Positions 16,816 to 25,959 are shown, counted from the first letter of the stretch. The stretch: 64,000 nt of DNA from Parvibaculum sp040216885 (GCA_040216885.1 JAVJOG010000014.1:207865-271864); one strand, 5' to 3'. Notes: generated from the letters alone by a model not told the origin. Numbers and translations are program-made.

Positions 16816-17907
16816 ATGTCCGAGAGTTCGAGCAATGCGCCGCGAATGGTTGCGATCGAGCGCGAACCTGCGCCGGGGCGTAAATCGGGCGAGCCGCATG
16901 CCATCGTCGGCCGTCGCATCAGCCAGGAAGCGCTGAAGCGCCTGAGCGATCTCCACACCCGCTATATGAAAGGCGTACCCAATGGCTGGTGCGTGATCAT
17001 GAAGGAATGCGACCTCTCGGGTCTCGACTTCCGCAACCTCAATTTCTCACACGGTCATTTCATCGGCTGCGACTTTACCGGCGCCAATCTCGAGGATTCG
17101 CATTTCGCCGGCGCCAATCTCTTCAGTGCCAATTTCGATGGCGCCAATCTGACGCGCACCGATTTTGCACGCGCCGATCTGCGCGGCGCGCAATTCGAAA
17201 ACGCCGAACTTGAGGGTGCGCGTCTGGAAGGTGCCGATCTGCGCCGTGGCGCCGTCATTCGGCGCGGCGCCTCCGCGCCGGTCGGCAAGGAAAATTCGAG
17301 TTTCCGCGGCGCGCGCATGTACGGCACCAACATGACCGAATGCAAACTGCTCGACGCCAATTTCGATGGCGCGGCCATGTCGGGCACGAGCCTGCAGGGC
17401 GCCGATCTGCGCGGCGCGAGTTTCGCTGGCGCCGAATTGAAAGGCGTCGAACTGTCGGGCGCGAACCTTGCCGATGCCGATTTCCGCCGCGCCGTCCTTG
17501 ATGAGGCGACGGCCTTGCGCGGCGACATGATGCGCTCCGTGAAACCGCGTACCGCGCCGGGGCCCGAACGCATGGCAAAAATCCTGGCCGATCACATGCT
17601 CTGGATCCAGACGGGTCAGCAAAAAGGTCATCGGGCGGACTTTGCCCGCATGGACCTGTCGCGAACCGACTTTTCACGCGCGGTGCTGGCGGGCGCTGTT
17701 TTCCGCGAAACGATCCTCGCCGACGTCAATTTCGAGAATGCCTTTCTCGCCGCGGCCGACTTCACCGACGCGATCCTGTTGCGCGCCAATCTGCTGGGCG
17801 CCGACCTTCGCGGCGCCGATCTGCGCGGCGCCGAGATGAAGGACGCCCGCCGCGACGGCGCCAAGACCGGCGAATTGTCCGGCACCAGTCTCTCGACCCG
17901 GCTCTAA
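16816..17907 (+). CDS. Pentapeptide-repeat protein
   Basis: The product is 363 aa with no signal peptide. After a 65-residue N-terminal part come two blocks of A(D/N)LxX pentapeptides: about residues 65-235 (for example ANLEDSHFAGANLFSANF) and about residues 275-350 (for example ADLRGADLRGAE). A loop of about 40 residues with a run from VKPRTAPGPERM separates them. Such repeats form a right-handed quadrilateral beta-helix. Some family members protect gyrase by mimicking DNA, but many have no known role, so no function is assigned. The repeats are in protein only; codons vary between copies. A GCTAGCAT element at 16747-16754 may be the -10 of its promoter. Confidence 0.92.
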   Translation: MSESSSNAPRMVAIEREPAPGRKSGEPHAIVGRRISQEALKRLSDLHTRYMKGVPNGWCVIMKECDLSGLDFRNLNFSHGHFIGCDFTGANLEDSHFAGANLFSANFDGANLTRTDFARADLRGAQFENAELEGARLEGADLRRGAVIRRGASAPVGKENSSFRGARMYGTNMTECKLLDANFDGAAMSGTSLQGADLRGASFAGAELKGVELSGANLADADFRRAVLDEATALRGDMMRSVKPRTAPGPERMAKILADHMLWIQTGQQKGHRADFARMDLSRTDFSRAVLAGAVFRETILADVNFENAFLAAADFTDAILLRANLLGADLRGADLRGAEMKDARRDGAKTGELSGTSLSTRL

Positions 17908-18024
17908 TCCGCCCCCTTCCCCGCTGCTGGCCTCCGGGCCCCAAATCTGCTACGCAAAGCCGCCGCGCGGGCGCCGTTTCGGGCCTCCGCCGGATTGTGT
18001 TAACGCTTCCGGAGCCTGCCGCGC

Positions 18025-18354
18025 ATGGCCGCAGACGCCAGCCAGCTTGATCGACTGTTCGCGACGATCGCCGCCCGCAAGGGCGCCGATGCCGCTTCGT
18101 CATGGACCGCCAAGCTGCTCGCCGGCGGTGTGCCCCGGTGCGCGCAGAAACTCGGTGAAGAGATGGTCGAAACCGTCATCGCCGCGATGCAGGGCGATGC
18201 CGAGGCGACCGTCTCCGAAAGCGCCGATCTCCTCTATCACTGGCTGGTGCTTCTCGCAGCGCTCGAAATCGATCCCGCCGATGTCTATGCCGAGCTGGCG
18301 CGGCGTGAAGGTCAGTCCGGCCTCGACGAAAAAGCCGCCAGAAAACCGAGCTGA
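18025..18354 (+). CDS. hisE: Phosphoribosyl-ATP diphosphatase
   Basis: The product is 109 aa, normal for a monofunctional HisE. It hydrolyses PR-ATP to PR-AMP in the second step of histidine synthesis. The all-alpha MazG-like core contains WTAKLLAGGVPRCAQKLGEEMVETVIAA, in which the Glu cluster (GEEMVET) binds Mg, and ESADLLYHWLVLLAAL, which completes the helical bundle. It is separated from hisF by the CYTH-CHAD and pentapeptide genes and is followed by coaA after 55 nt; hisE-coaA is a common alphaproteobacterial pair. Confidence 0.95.
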   Translation: MAADASQLDRLFATIAARKGADAASSWTAKLLAGGVPRCAQKLGEEMVETVIAAMQGDAEATVSESADLLYHWLVLLAALEIDPADVYAELARREGQSGLDEKAARKPS

Positions 18355-18409
18355 AAACCGATCTGAGAACCGAGCTGATTTCATTGACCTCCGTAGCGGA
18401 AACCGGCCC

Positions 18410-19369
18410 ATGCCTTTGAGCGGCACCGACACAACGCTTCTTTCGCCCTATCGCCATTTCACCTCGCAAGCCTGGGGCGATTTGCGCAAGGACACGCCGC
18501 TGCCGCTTTCCGAGGCCGAGCTTGAAGAGCTGCGCGGCTTCGGCGAGCGCATCTCGCTCGACGAAGTGTCGGAAATTTTTCTGCCGCTCTCGCGCCTGCT
18601 CAATCTCTATGTCGGCGAGATGCAGGAACTCTACCGCGTCACTTCGGATTTTCTCGGCCGCGACCAGGACAAGGTGCCCTACATCGTCGGCGTCGCCGGT
18701 TCGGTCGCGGTCGGCAAGTCGACCACGGCGCGCATCCTGCGCACGCTGCTGGCGCGCTGGCCCAATCATCCCAAGGTTGACCTCATCACCACCGACGGCT
18801 TTCTCTATCCGAACAAGGTGCTCGAGGAACGCGGCCTGATGCAGCGCAAGGGCTTTCCCGAAAGCTTCGACATCAAACGCTTGCTGCGCTTCCTGTCCGA
18901 TGTGAAAGCGGGCTCGCCCCGCGTCGAGGCGCCGGTCTATTCGCACTTCACCTACGACATTCTCGACGGTGAAACCGTAACCGTCGACCAGCCCGACATT
19001 CTGGTCGTCGAAGGGTTGAACGTGCTGCAGCCCTGGAAGCCGGCCGATGGCGACGATCCGCAGCCTTTCGTTTCGGATTTCTTCGACTTCTCGATTTACC
19101 TCGACGCCGACGAGGAAGCGATCCGGCGCTGGTATATCGAGCGCTTCCTGAGCCTGCGCCGCACCTCGTTCAAGGACCCGGCCGCTTACTTCCACCGCTA
19201 TTCGAAGCTGAGCGAAGCGGAAGCGGTCGAAACGGCGGATGCGATCTGGACCTCGATCAACCTCGCCAATCTCCACCGCAACGTCCTGCCGACGCGCCAG
19301 CGCGCCGACCTGATCCTGCGCAAGGGCGACGACCACCGCATCCGCGACGTGTACCTCAGGAAGATCTGA
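18410..19369 (+). CDS. coaA: Pantothenate kinase (type I)
   Basis: The product is 319 aa from the ATG at 18410. CoaA phosphorylates pantothenate, the first committed and feedback-regulated step of CoA synthesis. Hallmarks are the N-terminal YRHFTSQAW, the P-loop GSVAVGKSTTAR (about residues 100-111), DLITTDGFLYPN, YSHFTYDIL and DILVVEGLNVLQ. Length and motifs match bacterial type I enzymes. It converges with the adenosine kinase gene, 3 nt away. Confidence 0.97.
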   Translation: MPLSGTDTTLLSPYRHFTSQAWGDLRKDTPLPLSEAELEELRGFGERISLDEVSEIFLPLSRLLNLYVGEMQELYRVTSDFLGRDQDKVPYIVGVAGSVAVGKSTTARILRTLLARWPNHPKVDLITTDGFLYPNKVLEERGLMQRKGFPESFDIKRLLRFLSDVKAGSPRVEAPVYSHFTYDILDGETVTVDQPDILVVEGLNVLQPWKPADGDDPQPFVSDFFDFSIYLDADEEAIRRWYIERFLSLRRTSFKDPAAYFHRYSKLSEAEAVETADAIWTSINLANLHRNVLPTRQRADLILRKGDDHRIRDVYLRKI

Positions 19370-19372
19370 AGC

Positions 19373-20368
19373 TCAGGCGAGACCTTTTTCCTTCGCGAGT
19401 TTCGCCAGCGAAACCTGCGGCCGCGGTCCGTAATGCGAAATCACTTCGGCCGCCGCCATCGCGCCGAGCCGCCCGCATGTCACCGGGTCCTTGCCGCGCG
19501 TAAGCCCGTAGAGGAAACCGGCGGCGAAGAGATCGCCCGCGCCCGTCGTGTCGACAACCTTCGAAACCTTGTCGGCATCGACCACATGCACTTCGCCATC
19601 GGCGACAATGACCGCGCCAGCCTCCGAACGCGTCAGCGCCGCGAACTTGCAGTCGGCGCGCACTTTCTGCAGCGCATCGTCGAACACATCCGTCTGGTAG
19701 AGCGACAGGATTTCGGCCTCGTTGGCAAACAGCAGGTCGACCTCGTCTTTTGCCAGACGGCGGAACTCTTCGCGGTAGCGGTCGACGCAGAAACTGTCCG
19801 ACAGCGTCAGCGAGACGAGACGCCCGGCGTCATGTGCGATCTTCGCGGCCTTGAGGAAAGCCTGCTTGGCGTCCGGCTGGTCCCACAGATAGCCTTCCAT
19901 ATAGGTGATGGCGGCAGCGCGGATTGTCGCTTCGTCGATGTCGTCGGGTCCGAGCTTCTGCGCCGCGCCGAGAAAGGTATTCATGCTGCGCTGAGCGTCA
20001 GGCGTCACGAGGATCAGGCAGCGCCCCGTCGGCGCGCCGGCAGTTGCGGGCTTTGCCGGGAAGTCGGCGCCCAGCGCCGCGATGTCGTGCATGAAGACGT
20101 CGCCGAGCTGGTCGCGTTTGACCTTGCCGAAAAAAGCACCCTTGCCGCCGAGCGAGGCGAGCCCCGCGATGGTGTTGGCGCAGGAGCCGCCCGACATTTC
20201 GACCGCCTGGCCCATGCGGCCATAGAGATCGTCGGCGCGCTTGTCGTCGATCAGCGTCATCGAGCCTTTTTCGATGCCGTTGGCGGTCAGGAATTTGTCG
20301 TCGGCGTCGGCGATAACGTCGACCAGCGCATTGCCGATGCCGGCAACGTCATATTTGAGATCGGTCAT
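19373..20368 (-). CDS. Adenosine kinase / PfkB-family sugar kinase
   Basis: The product is 331 aa. It belongs to the PfkB (ribokinase-like) family, adenosine-kinase-like subgroup common in alphaproteobacteria. The N-terminal YDVAGIGNALVDVI and the glycine-rich GGSCANTIAGLASLGGKGAFFGKV are substrate-side motifs. VDTTGAGDLFAAGFLYG near the C-terminus is PfkB signature 2 with the catalytic Asp. Adenosine is the likely substrate by subgroup, but sugar or other nucleoside kinase activity cannot be excluded. It is divergent from the EI24/CysZ-like gene. Confidence 0.88.
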   Translation of the reverse strand: MTDLKYDVAGIGNALVDVIADADDKFLTANGIEKGSMTLIDDKRADDLYGRMGQAVEMSGGSCANTIAGLASLGGKGAFFGKVKRDQLGDVFMHDIAALGADFPAKPATAGAPTGRCLILVTPDAQRSMNTFLGAAQKLGPDDIDEATIRAAAITYMEGYLWDQPDAKQAFLKAAKIAHDAGRLVSLTLSDSFCVDRYREEFRRLAKDEVDLLFANEAEILSLYQTDVFDDALQKVRADCKFAALTRSEAGAVIVADGEVHVVDADKVSKVVDTTGAGDLFAAGFLYGLTRGKDPVTCGRLGAMAAAEVISHYGPRPQVSLAKLAKEKGLA

Positions 20369-20581
20369 GGTCCTCGGAATTTATTGAAGTTCAGGGAGGG
20401 TTCGGGCCGGAGTATAGGGAACCTGCCCCATATGTCCAAAAACGCCGTCATCTGCGGACATTGGCCCGGTTGAGATCCCGGTTGTGACATTGCGTCTCGA
20501 CCCGCTCGCCCTGCCCGGGCATTCTGTCGGGCGCCGGTCCATATGGTTTGCGCAGACTGGCGATGCACGGAGATTGAAATC

Positions 20582-21253
20582 ATGCTGTCCGATGCCGCGC
20601 GCGCCTTGCGGGAAACCTTCTCCGCCCCCTTCCGCCGCGTCATGTGGCTGTCGCTGGGGCTGACGTTGCTGGTGCTGGTGCTGTTCGGCGCCGGACTGCA
20701 ATGGGCGCTCGCCACGCTGCCCGAATTCGGCATCGGCTGGATCGATACGGTCGTCGCCATCGCCGCGCGGTTTCTGGCCGTCATTGTGCTGATCCCGCTG
20801 GTGCATCCGGTCGTCTCGCTGGTTGCCGGCCTCTTTCTCGAAAAGGTCGCGGCGCGCACTGAGGAAACGGCCTATCCATCCGATCCGCCGGGAAGCGACC
20901 AGCCCTTCTGGCAGTCGCTGGTCATTGCGCTGCGTTTCACCATCGTGCTGATCGCGGTCAATCTGCTGGTTCTGCCGTTCTACCTGATCCCGGTCGTCAA
21001 CATTTTCCTCTTCTGGGTCGTCAACGGCTATCTGATCGGCCGCGAATATTTCGAGCTGGTGGCGTTGCGTCACCTGGCGCCGGCCGACGCCGTTGCGCGG
21101 CGTCGCCGTCACCGCACCCGCATCCTCGCCGCCGGCATTCTCGTTGCGCTTTTTGCAACCGTGCCGGTTCTCAATCTCTTTGCACCGCTCTTCGGCACCA
21201 TCCTGATGGTCCATACCTACAAGAAAATCGCCAATCCGGAGGGCTTCGCATGA
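20582..21253 (+). CDS. EI24/CysZ-like integral membrane protein
   Basis: The product is 223 aa from the ATG at 20582, where GGAG at 20569-20572 is a good ribosome binding site. Four or more hydrophobic segments are clear (about residues 20-42, 55-85, 118-150 and 180-205). The sequence resembles the EI24/CysZ family: LPFYLIPVVNIFLFWVVNGYLIGREYFELVA is the conserved part (quoted here as pieces LPFYLIPVVN and GYLIGREYFE). CysZ is a sulfate transporter, but alphaproteobacterial relatives are mostly uncharacterised. The stop overlaps the next lipoprotein gene by 4 nt. Confidence 0.82.
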   Translation: MLSDAARALRETFSAPFRRVMWLSLGLTLLVLVLFGAGLQWALATLPEFGIGWIDTVVAIAARFLAVIVLIPLVHPVVSLVAGLFLEKVAARTEETAYPSDPPGSDQPFWQSLVIALRFTIVLIAVNLLVLPFYLIPVVNIFLFWVVNGYLIGREYFELVALRHLAPADAVARRRRHRTRILAAGILVALFATVPVLNLFAPLFGTILMVHTYKKIANPEGFA

Positions 21254-21627
21254 AGCGCGTTCTGATCGTGCTGCTGCCGCTGCTGCTCGCCGCCTGCGAA
21301 ACGGCGCCCGGCGCCGGCATCGATGCGCGCGGCGGCGCCATGGCGTCGCTCCCGCCGGGCGGCTTGACGCCGGCAAGCCTTGTCGGCGCGGCGCCGTCGG
21401 CTATTTCCGCGCGCCTCGGCGCGCCCGATTTCCGCCGCAGCGAACCTCAGGCCGAGGTCTGGCAATATGCCGGCGGCGATTGCAGCCTCTTCGTCTATTT
21501 CTACAAGACCCCGTCCGGCGCGCTCGGCGCGCGCCATGTCGACGCCCGCAAGCTCGAAGGCGGAGCGGCCGACAAATCGGCCTGTCTCGCGGCGGTGATG
21601 GCCCGGCGCAACACGCCGGTGTCGTGA
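21250..21627 (+). CDS. Small lipoprotein of unknown function
   Basis: The product is 125 aa. The N-terminus MKRVLIVLLPLLLAAC is a lipoprotein signal with a clean lipobox (LAAC, Cys16). The mature part has the pieces ISARLGAPDFRRSEPQAEVWQY and DCSLFVYFYK, which resemble the short beta-rich SmpA/OmlA-like outer-membrane domains, but I cannot assign it firmly. It overlaps the membrane-protein gene upstream (ATGA), so the two are coexpressed. It converges with nth. Confidence 0.8.
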   Translation: MKRVLIVLLPLLLAACETAPGAGIDARGGAMASLPPGGLTPASLVGAAPSAISARLGAPDFRRSEPQAEVWQYAGGDCSLFVYFYKTPSGALGARHVDARKLEGGAADKSACLAAVMARRNTPVS

Positions 21628-21631
21628 GGCG

Positions 21632-22276
21632 TCAGGCGACGGTCGTCTTCGCCTTGAACTGGCAGAGATCGGCAACGGCGCAGGCCGGACAATCGGGCTT
21701 TCGCGCCTTGCAGACATAGCGCCCATGCAGGATCAGCCAGTGATGCGCGTGCAGGCGATAGGCCGCCGGCACCGCCTTTTCGAGTTTCAGCTCGACCGCC
21801 AGCACATCCTTGCCGGGTGCAAGACCGGTCCGGTTCGAGACGCGGAAGATATGCGTGTCGACCGCGATGGTCGGTTCGCCGAAGGCGACGTTGAGCACCA
21901 CATTGGCGGTCTTGCGCCCGACGCCGGGCAAGGCCTGCAGCGCCTCGCGGTCGCGCGGCACCGCGCCGCCATGCCGCTCGATCAGCAGATGCGACAGCGC
22001 GATGACGTTTTTTGCCTTGTTGCGATAGAGCCCGATGGTCTTGATGTGCTGCGTCAGCCCCGCCTCGCCGAGCTTCAGCATCTTTTGCGGCGTATCGGCG
22101 ATCTTGAAGAGCTTTTCGGTCGCCTTGTTGACGCCGACATCCGTCGCCTGCGCCGACAGCACCACGGCCACCAGCAGCGTATAGGTGTTGATATATTTGA
22201 GTTCGGTTTCGGGCGCCGGCAGGGCGGCCGAAAGGCGGCGGAAAAACTCCTCGATCTCGGGTTTCTTCATCGGCAT
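21632..22276 (-). CDS. nth: Endonuclease III
   Basis: The product is 214 aa. Nth is a bifunctional glycosylase/AP-lyase that removes oxidised pyrimidines. The helix-hairpin-helix LPGVGRKTANVVL holds the catalytic Lys, and VDTHIFRVSNR holds the catalytic Asp. The C-terminal [4Fe-4S] loop has the C-x6-C-x2-C-x5-C spacing in CKARKPDCPACAVADLC. Two in-frame ATG codons (22276 and 22270) are close together and the frame stays open to 22333; I chose 22276. It is divergent from the DUF2244 gene, a common arrangement in this class. Confidence 0.95.
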   Translation of the reverse strand: MPMKKPEIEEFFRRLSAALPAPETELKYINTYTLLVAVVLSAQATDVGVNKATEKLFKIADTPQKMLKLGEAGLTQHIKTIGLYRNKAKNVIALSHLLIERHGGAVPRDREALQALPGVGRKTANVVLNVAFGEPTIAVDTHIFRVSNRTGLAPGKDVLAVELKLEKAVPAAYRLHAHHWLILHGRYVCKARKPDCPACAVADLCQFKAKTTVA

Positions 22277-22358
22277 GGTTGCCCGAGACTTTGGCCATAA
22301 CGCGCCCGCGCCGCAAGGCCGCATTGCAGGCACCGCCGCGGCGATCTAACGTCGGCCC

Positions 22359-22880
22359 ATGACCGCCGCCACCGCCAGACCCGCCGACGCTCCTGCCGCG
22401 CCGCTCGCGCCGCCGCTGCATTTCAACGCCCTGCTGACGCCGCACAGATCATTGTCGCGCAAGGGCTTCTTCATTGTGATGGGCATCGTCGCGGCGGTCA
22501 ATTTCACCGCCGGCGCGATCTTCATGGCCAAGGGCGCCTGGCCGGTCTTCGGCTTTTGCGGTCTTGAGGTGCTGCTGGTCTGGTGGGCTTTCCGCGCCAA
22601 CTACCGCGCGGCGCGCGCCCATGAAACGGTACAATTATCGGATGGGGAATTGCGTGTCCGCCGTGTCGATGCCAAAGGCCGCGCCCGCGCCTTCAGCTTC
22701 CAGCCCTATTGGGTGCGTCTCGCGCTGAAGGAAAATCCCGACAAGTCGACCCATCTTCATCTGCTGAGCCACGGTCAGGCGCTGGAAATCGCGTCGTTCC
22801 TCTCGCCGCCCGAACGGCAGGATTTCGCCCGCGCCCTCGAAGCCGCGCTGGCGGCGCAAAAGGCCGCCCGTCCGGCTTAA
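22359..22880 (+). CDS. DUF2244 domain membrane protein
   Basis: The product is 173 aa. It has two adjacent membrane segments at about residues 40-60 and 64-80 (FFIVMGIVAAVNFTAGAIF and GFCGLEVLLVWWAFRANY), preceded by LTPHRSLSRKG and followed by a soluble tail with FSFQPYWVRLAL, all typical of DUF2244. Function unknown. It is divergent from nth and its stop overlaps the end of gpmA by 4 nt on the opposite strand. Confidence 0.86.
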   Translation: MTAATARPADAPAAPLAPPLHFNALLTPHRSLSRKGFFIVMGIVAAVNFTAGAIFMAKGAWPVFGFCGLEVLLVWWAFRANYRAARAHETVQLSDGELRVRRVDAKGRARAFSFQPYWVRLALKENPDKSTHLHLLSHGQALEIASFLSPPERQDFARALEAALAAQKAARPA

Positions 22881-23509
22881 TGCGCTTCGCGCTCGATCAG
22901 CATTTCCTTTTTCAGCACATTGCCCTTGCCGTCGAGTTCATAGACGATCGGCGCGCCGGTCGCGATGTTGAGCGCCAGCACCTCGTCCTGGCTCAGCTTG
23001 TCGAGCAGCATCACGAGCGCCCGCAGGCTGTTGCCATGCGCGGCGACAAGCACCCGTTCGCCCTTCAGCAAGCGCGGCAGGATCGTGCTTTCGTAGTAAG
23101 GCAGCACACGCTCGGCGGTCATCTTCAGGCTCTCGCCGCCCGGCGGCGGCACGTCGTAGGAACGCCGCCAGATATGCACCTGTTCCTCGCCCCACTTCTC
23201 GCGCGCATCGTCTTTATTCAGGCCCGACAGGTCGCCATAGTCGCGCTCGTTCAGCGCCTGATCCTCCACGATCTCGATATCCGTCTGCCCGAGTTCCTCA
23301 AGCATGATACGGTTGGTTTCCTGCGCGCGACCGAGCACGGAGGTAAAGGCCACATCGAACACGAGGCCGCGCGCCTTCATCGCCTGCCCCGCCTCGTGCG
23401 CCTCGGCGACGCCCTGTTCGGTCAGGCCCGGATCGCGCCAGCCGGTGAAAAGATTCTTCTTGTTCCATTCGCTTTGTCCGTGGCGGACAAGCACAAGCAG
23501 GTTCGACAA
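22877..23509 (-). CDS. gpmA: 2,3-bisphosphoglycerate-dependent phosphoglycerate mutase
   Basis: The product is 210 aa, the short form usual in alphaproteobacteria. It interconverts 3- and 2-phosphoglycerate. The phosphohistidine motif is LVRHGQSEWNKKNLFTGW at the N-terminus. The second catalytic His is in VLVAAHGNSLRALVM, and ALNERDYGDLSGLNK and PPPGGESL are typical dPGM loops. Downstream of dapB on the minus strand with a 30-nt gap, as in many relatives. Confidence 0.95.
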   Translation of the reverse strand: MSNLLVLVRHGQSEWNKKNLFTGWRDPGLTEQGVAEAHEAGQAMKARGLVFDVAFTSVLGRAQETNRIMLEELGQTDIEIVEDQALNERDYGDLSGLNKDDAREKWGEEQVHIWRRSYDVPPPGGESLKMTAERVLPYYESTILPRLLKGERVLVAAHGNSLRALVMLLDKLSQDEVLALNIATGAPIVYELDGKGNVLKKEMLIEREAH

Positions 23510-23539
23510 GTCGCGCTCCCGTATTTATCTGTAGACGGA

Positions 23540-24352
23540 TTATTTTATGCCGAGCACGTCGGCCATGCTGAAAAGACCGGGCCCCTTGCCCTGCCCCCAT
23601 TGGGCGGCCTTCAATGCGCCGCGCGCGAAGATGCCGCGATCCTCGGCAATGTGGCCGAGCACGATCCGCTCGTGTTCGCCGGCAAGGATCACCTGATGGT
23701 CGCCGACGACGGAGCCACCGCGAAGCGAGGCAAAGCCGATCGCGCCTTCCGCGCGCGCGCCGGTCAGCCCGTCGCGCCCGCGCTCTGAATGATTGCCGAG
23801 CGAGATGCCGCGCCCCTCCGCCGCTGCTTGCCCGAGCAGCAGCGCCGTGCCCGAAGGTGCGTCGACCTTGTGACGGTGATGCATTTCGACGATCTCGATG
23901 TCCCAGGACGCATCGAGTGCGTGTGCCGCCTGCCGCACCAGCGCCGCCAGAAGATTGACCCCGAGGCTCATGTTTCCGGCCTTGATCACGGTCGCATGCC
24001 GCGCCGCCGCCGCGATCCGCTCCTCGTCGGCCTCCGAGAACCCCGTCGTGCCGATCACATGGACGATCCGCGCCTGCGCCGTCAGCGCCGCGAATTCGAC
24101 GCTCGCCGCCGGCACCGAGAAATCGACCAGCGCGTCGGCATCCTTGATGACGGAAAGCGCGTCCGCGGTCGCGGCCAGGCCGAGCGGCGCGAGGCCGGCA
24201 AGCGTCCCGAGATCGGCGCCGAGATGGGACGAACCTTCGGCCTCGATGCCGCCGGCAAGCGCCAGCCCCGCCGTTTCGTGGATGAGCCGGGTCAGCGTCC
24301 GGCCCATCCGGCCGCCCGCCCCCGTCACCGCGATTTTGATGTCAGCCGCCAT
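23540..24352 (-). CDS. dapB: 4-hydroxy-tetrahydrodipicolinate reductase
   Basis: The product is 270 aa. DapB reduces the DapA product with NAD(P)H in the lysine/diaminopimelate pathway and so feeds peptidoglycan synthesis. The Rossmann motif GAGGRMGRTL is at residues about 11-20. IEIVEMHHRHKVDAPSGTALLLG contains the catalytic His-His and Lys residues and the substrate-binding loop. Its length and both motifs match the family. It is followed by gpmA and preceded by a DUF486 gene on the same strand. Confidence 0.96.
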   Translation of the reverse strand: MAADIKIAVTGAGGRMGRTLTRLIHETAGLALAGGIEAEGSSHLGADLGTLAGLAPLGLAATADALSVIKDADALVDFSVPAASVEFAALTAQARIVHVIGTTGFSEADEERIAAAARHATVIKAGNMSLGVNLLAALVRQAAHALDASWDIEIVEMHHRHKVDAPSGTALLLGQAAAEGRGISLGNHSERGRDGLTGARAEGAIGFASLRGGSVVGDHQVILAGEHERIVLGHIAEDRGIFARGALKAAQWGQGKGPGLFSMADVLGIK

Positions 24353-24394
24353 GTCGATCGTTCCAAGCGTTTGGGGCTCTATAGCAGCCCACCA

Positions 24395-24733
24395 TCAGCC
24401 CCGAAAGACGAAATAAGCCCCGAGCGCGATCAGCGAAAAGCCGATCAGCGTGTTCCAGGTCGGCCCCTGCCCGAGATAGAAGGCCGAAAAGCCGACGAAA
24501 ACCGTCAGCGTGATGACTTCCTGGATCGTCTTGAGTTGGGCGGCCGTGTAGACCTGATAGCCGATCCGGTTGGCCGGCACCGCCAGCATGTATTCGGCCA
24601 GCGCAATCCCCCAACTGATCAGAATGACCGTCAGGATCGGCATGGTCCTGAATTTGAGATGCCAGTACCAGGCGAAGGTCATGAAGACATTCGAGGCGAC
24701 GAGCAGCGCCACCGGCAGGAGATGATTTTGCAT
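24395..24733 (-). CDS. DUF486/DMT-family small membrane protein
   Basis: The product is 112 aa and almost all hydrophobic, with four predicted membrane helices. SNVFMTFAWYWHLK near residue 15 and VPANRIGYQVYTAAQLKTIQEVITL in the middle are typical of the DUF486 family, which resembles half-size DMT transporters. Substrate unknown. I chose the ATG at 24733 so that the first helix starts directly; one five codons earlier (24748) is also possible. It lies between dnaJ and dapB on the minus strand. Confidence 0.87.
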   Translation of the reverse strand: MQNHLLPVALLVASNVFMTFAWYWHLKFRTMPILTVILISWGIALAEYMLAVPANRIGYQVYTAAQLKTIQEVITLTVFVGFSAFYLGQGPTWNTLIGFSLIALGAYFVFRG

Positions 24734-24801
24734 GTGCCGAGCGCCCACGAAAAAAGCCCCGCCGGGATGTCGGCGGAGCCCTTGAAGGATAGCGCAAAGC
24801 C

Positions 24802-25959
24802 TCAGCTCTGGAAGCCGTCCCAGAACTCCTTGACCTTGGCGAAGAAGCCGGAGCTTTCCGGGTTGTTACTGTCGCTCGACGCGGTTTCGAACTCTTTCAG
24901 CAGCTCTTTTTGCTTCTTGTTGAGTTGGACCGGCGTCTCGACCGTGATCTGGATATAAAGGTCGCCCGTCTCGCGCGAATTGACGACCGGCATGCCCTTG
25001 GCCTTCAGGCGGAACTGGCGGCCGGTCTGCGCGCCTTCAGGCACTTTCACCTTCACCCGCTTGCCGCCCAGCGTCGGCACCTCGATTTCGCCGCCAAGCG
25101 CCGCCGTCGCCATCGAAATCGGCACGCGGCAGAAAAGGTCGGCGCCGTCGCGCTCGAAGAGCCGGTGTGGTTTGACCGACAGGAAAATGTAGAGATCGCC
25201 CGCCGGCCCGCCGCGCATCCCGGCCTCGCCCTCGCCGGCAAGCCGGATGCGCGTCCCGTCCTCGACGCCGGCCGGAATGTTGACCGACAGCGTGCGTTCC
25301 TTCTCGACGCGGCCCTGTCCGTGACAGGCGGTGCACGGCTTGTCGATGGTCTGTCCGCGCCCGTGGCATGTCGGGCAGGTGCGTTCGATGGTGAAGAAGC
25401 CCTGGGAGGCGCGCACCTTGCCATGGCCCTGGCAGGTCGTGCAGGTGACGGGGCTCGATCCGGGTGCGGCGCCCGACCCGTTGCAGGTCTCGCAGGCGAC
25501 CGACGAGGGCACACGCACTTGCGCCTTCTTGCCCTCGAATGCTTCCTCGAGATCGATTTCCATATTGTAGCGCAGGTCGTGGCCGCGCATGCGGCCGCCG
25601 TCGCCGCCGCGCGGGCCGCGCCGGCCGCCCATGAATTCGCCGAAGAGATCGTCGAATATATCCGACATCGAGGCGCCGCCGGCAAAGCCGCCCATGCCGC
25701 CGCCGGGCCGCCCGCGTCCGCCGCCCATCCCGCCGTCGAACGCCGCATGACCGAACTGGTCGTAAGCCGCGCGGCTCTGTTCGTCCTTCAGCGCGTCATA
25801 GGCTTCGTTGAGCTCCTTGAAGCGCTGCTCGGCTTCCTTGTCGCCCTGGTTCTGGTCGGGGTGATATTTCTTGGCGAGACTGCGATAGGCCTTTTTCAGC
25901 TCATCCGCGCTCGCATCGCGGCCGACCCCCAGGACGTCGTAAAAATCACGCTTCGACAT
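24802..25959 (-). CDS. dnaJ: Chaperone protein DnaJ
   Basis: The product is 385 aa, a full-length type I Hsp40 that stimulates the DnaK ATPase and delivers substrates. The J domain (residues 1-70) includes KKYHPDQN with the HPD motif. A Gly/Phe/Met-rich linker follows (about residues 75-130). Four CxxCxGxG zinc repeats are present (CETCNGSG, CTTCQGHG, CPTCHGRG, CTACHGQG), then the C-terminal substrate-binding domain and dimerisation tail. Downstream of dnaK on the same strand; a strong hairpin sits between the two genes. Confidence 0.97.
   Translation of the reverse strand: MSKRDFYDVLGVGRDASADELKKAYRSLAKKYHPDQNQGDKEAEQRFKELNEAYDALKDEQSRAAYDQFGHAAFDGGMGGGRGRPGGGMGGFAGGASMSDIFDDLFGEFMGGRRGPRGGDGGRMRGHDLRYNMEIDLEEAFEGKKAQVRVPSSVACETCNGSGAAPGSSPVTCTTCQGHGKVRASQGFFTIERTCPTCHGRGQTIDKPCTACHGQGRVEKERTLSVNIPAGVEDGTRIRLAGEGEAGMRGGPAGDLYIFLSVKPHRLFERDGADLFCRVPISMATAALGGEIEVPTLGGKRVKVKVPEGAQTGRQFRLKAKGMPVVNSRETGDLYIQITVETPVQLNKKQKELLKEFETASSDSNNPESSGFFAKVKEFWDGFQS

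Noticed and set aside
17050..17850. Possible DNA tandem repeats in the pentapeptide gene
   Set aside because: The period comes from the protein repeat; codons vary between copies and there are no exact long repeats.
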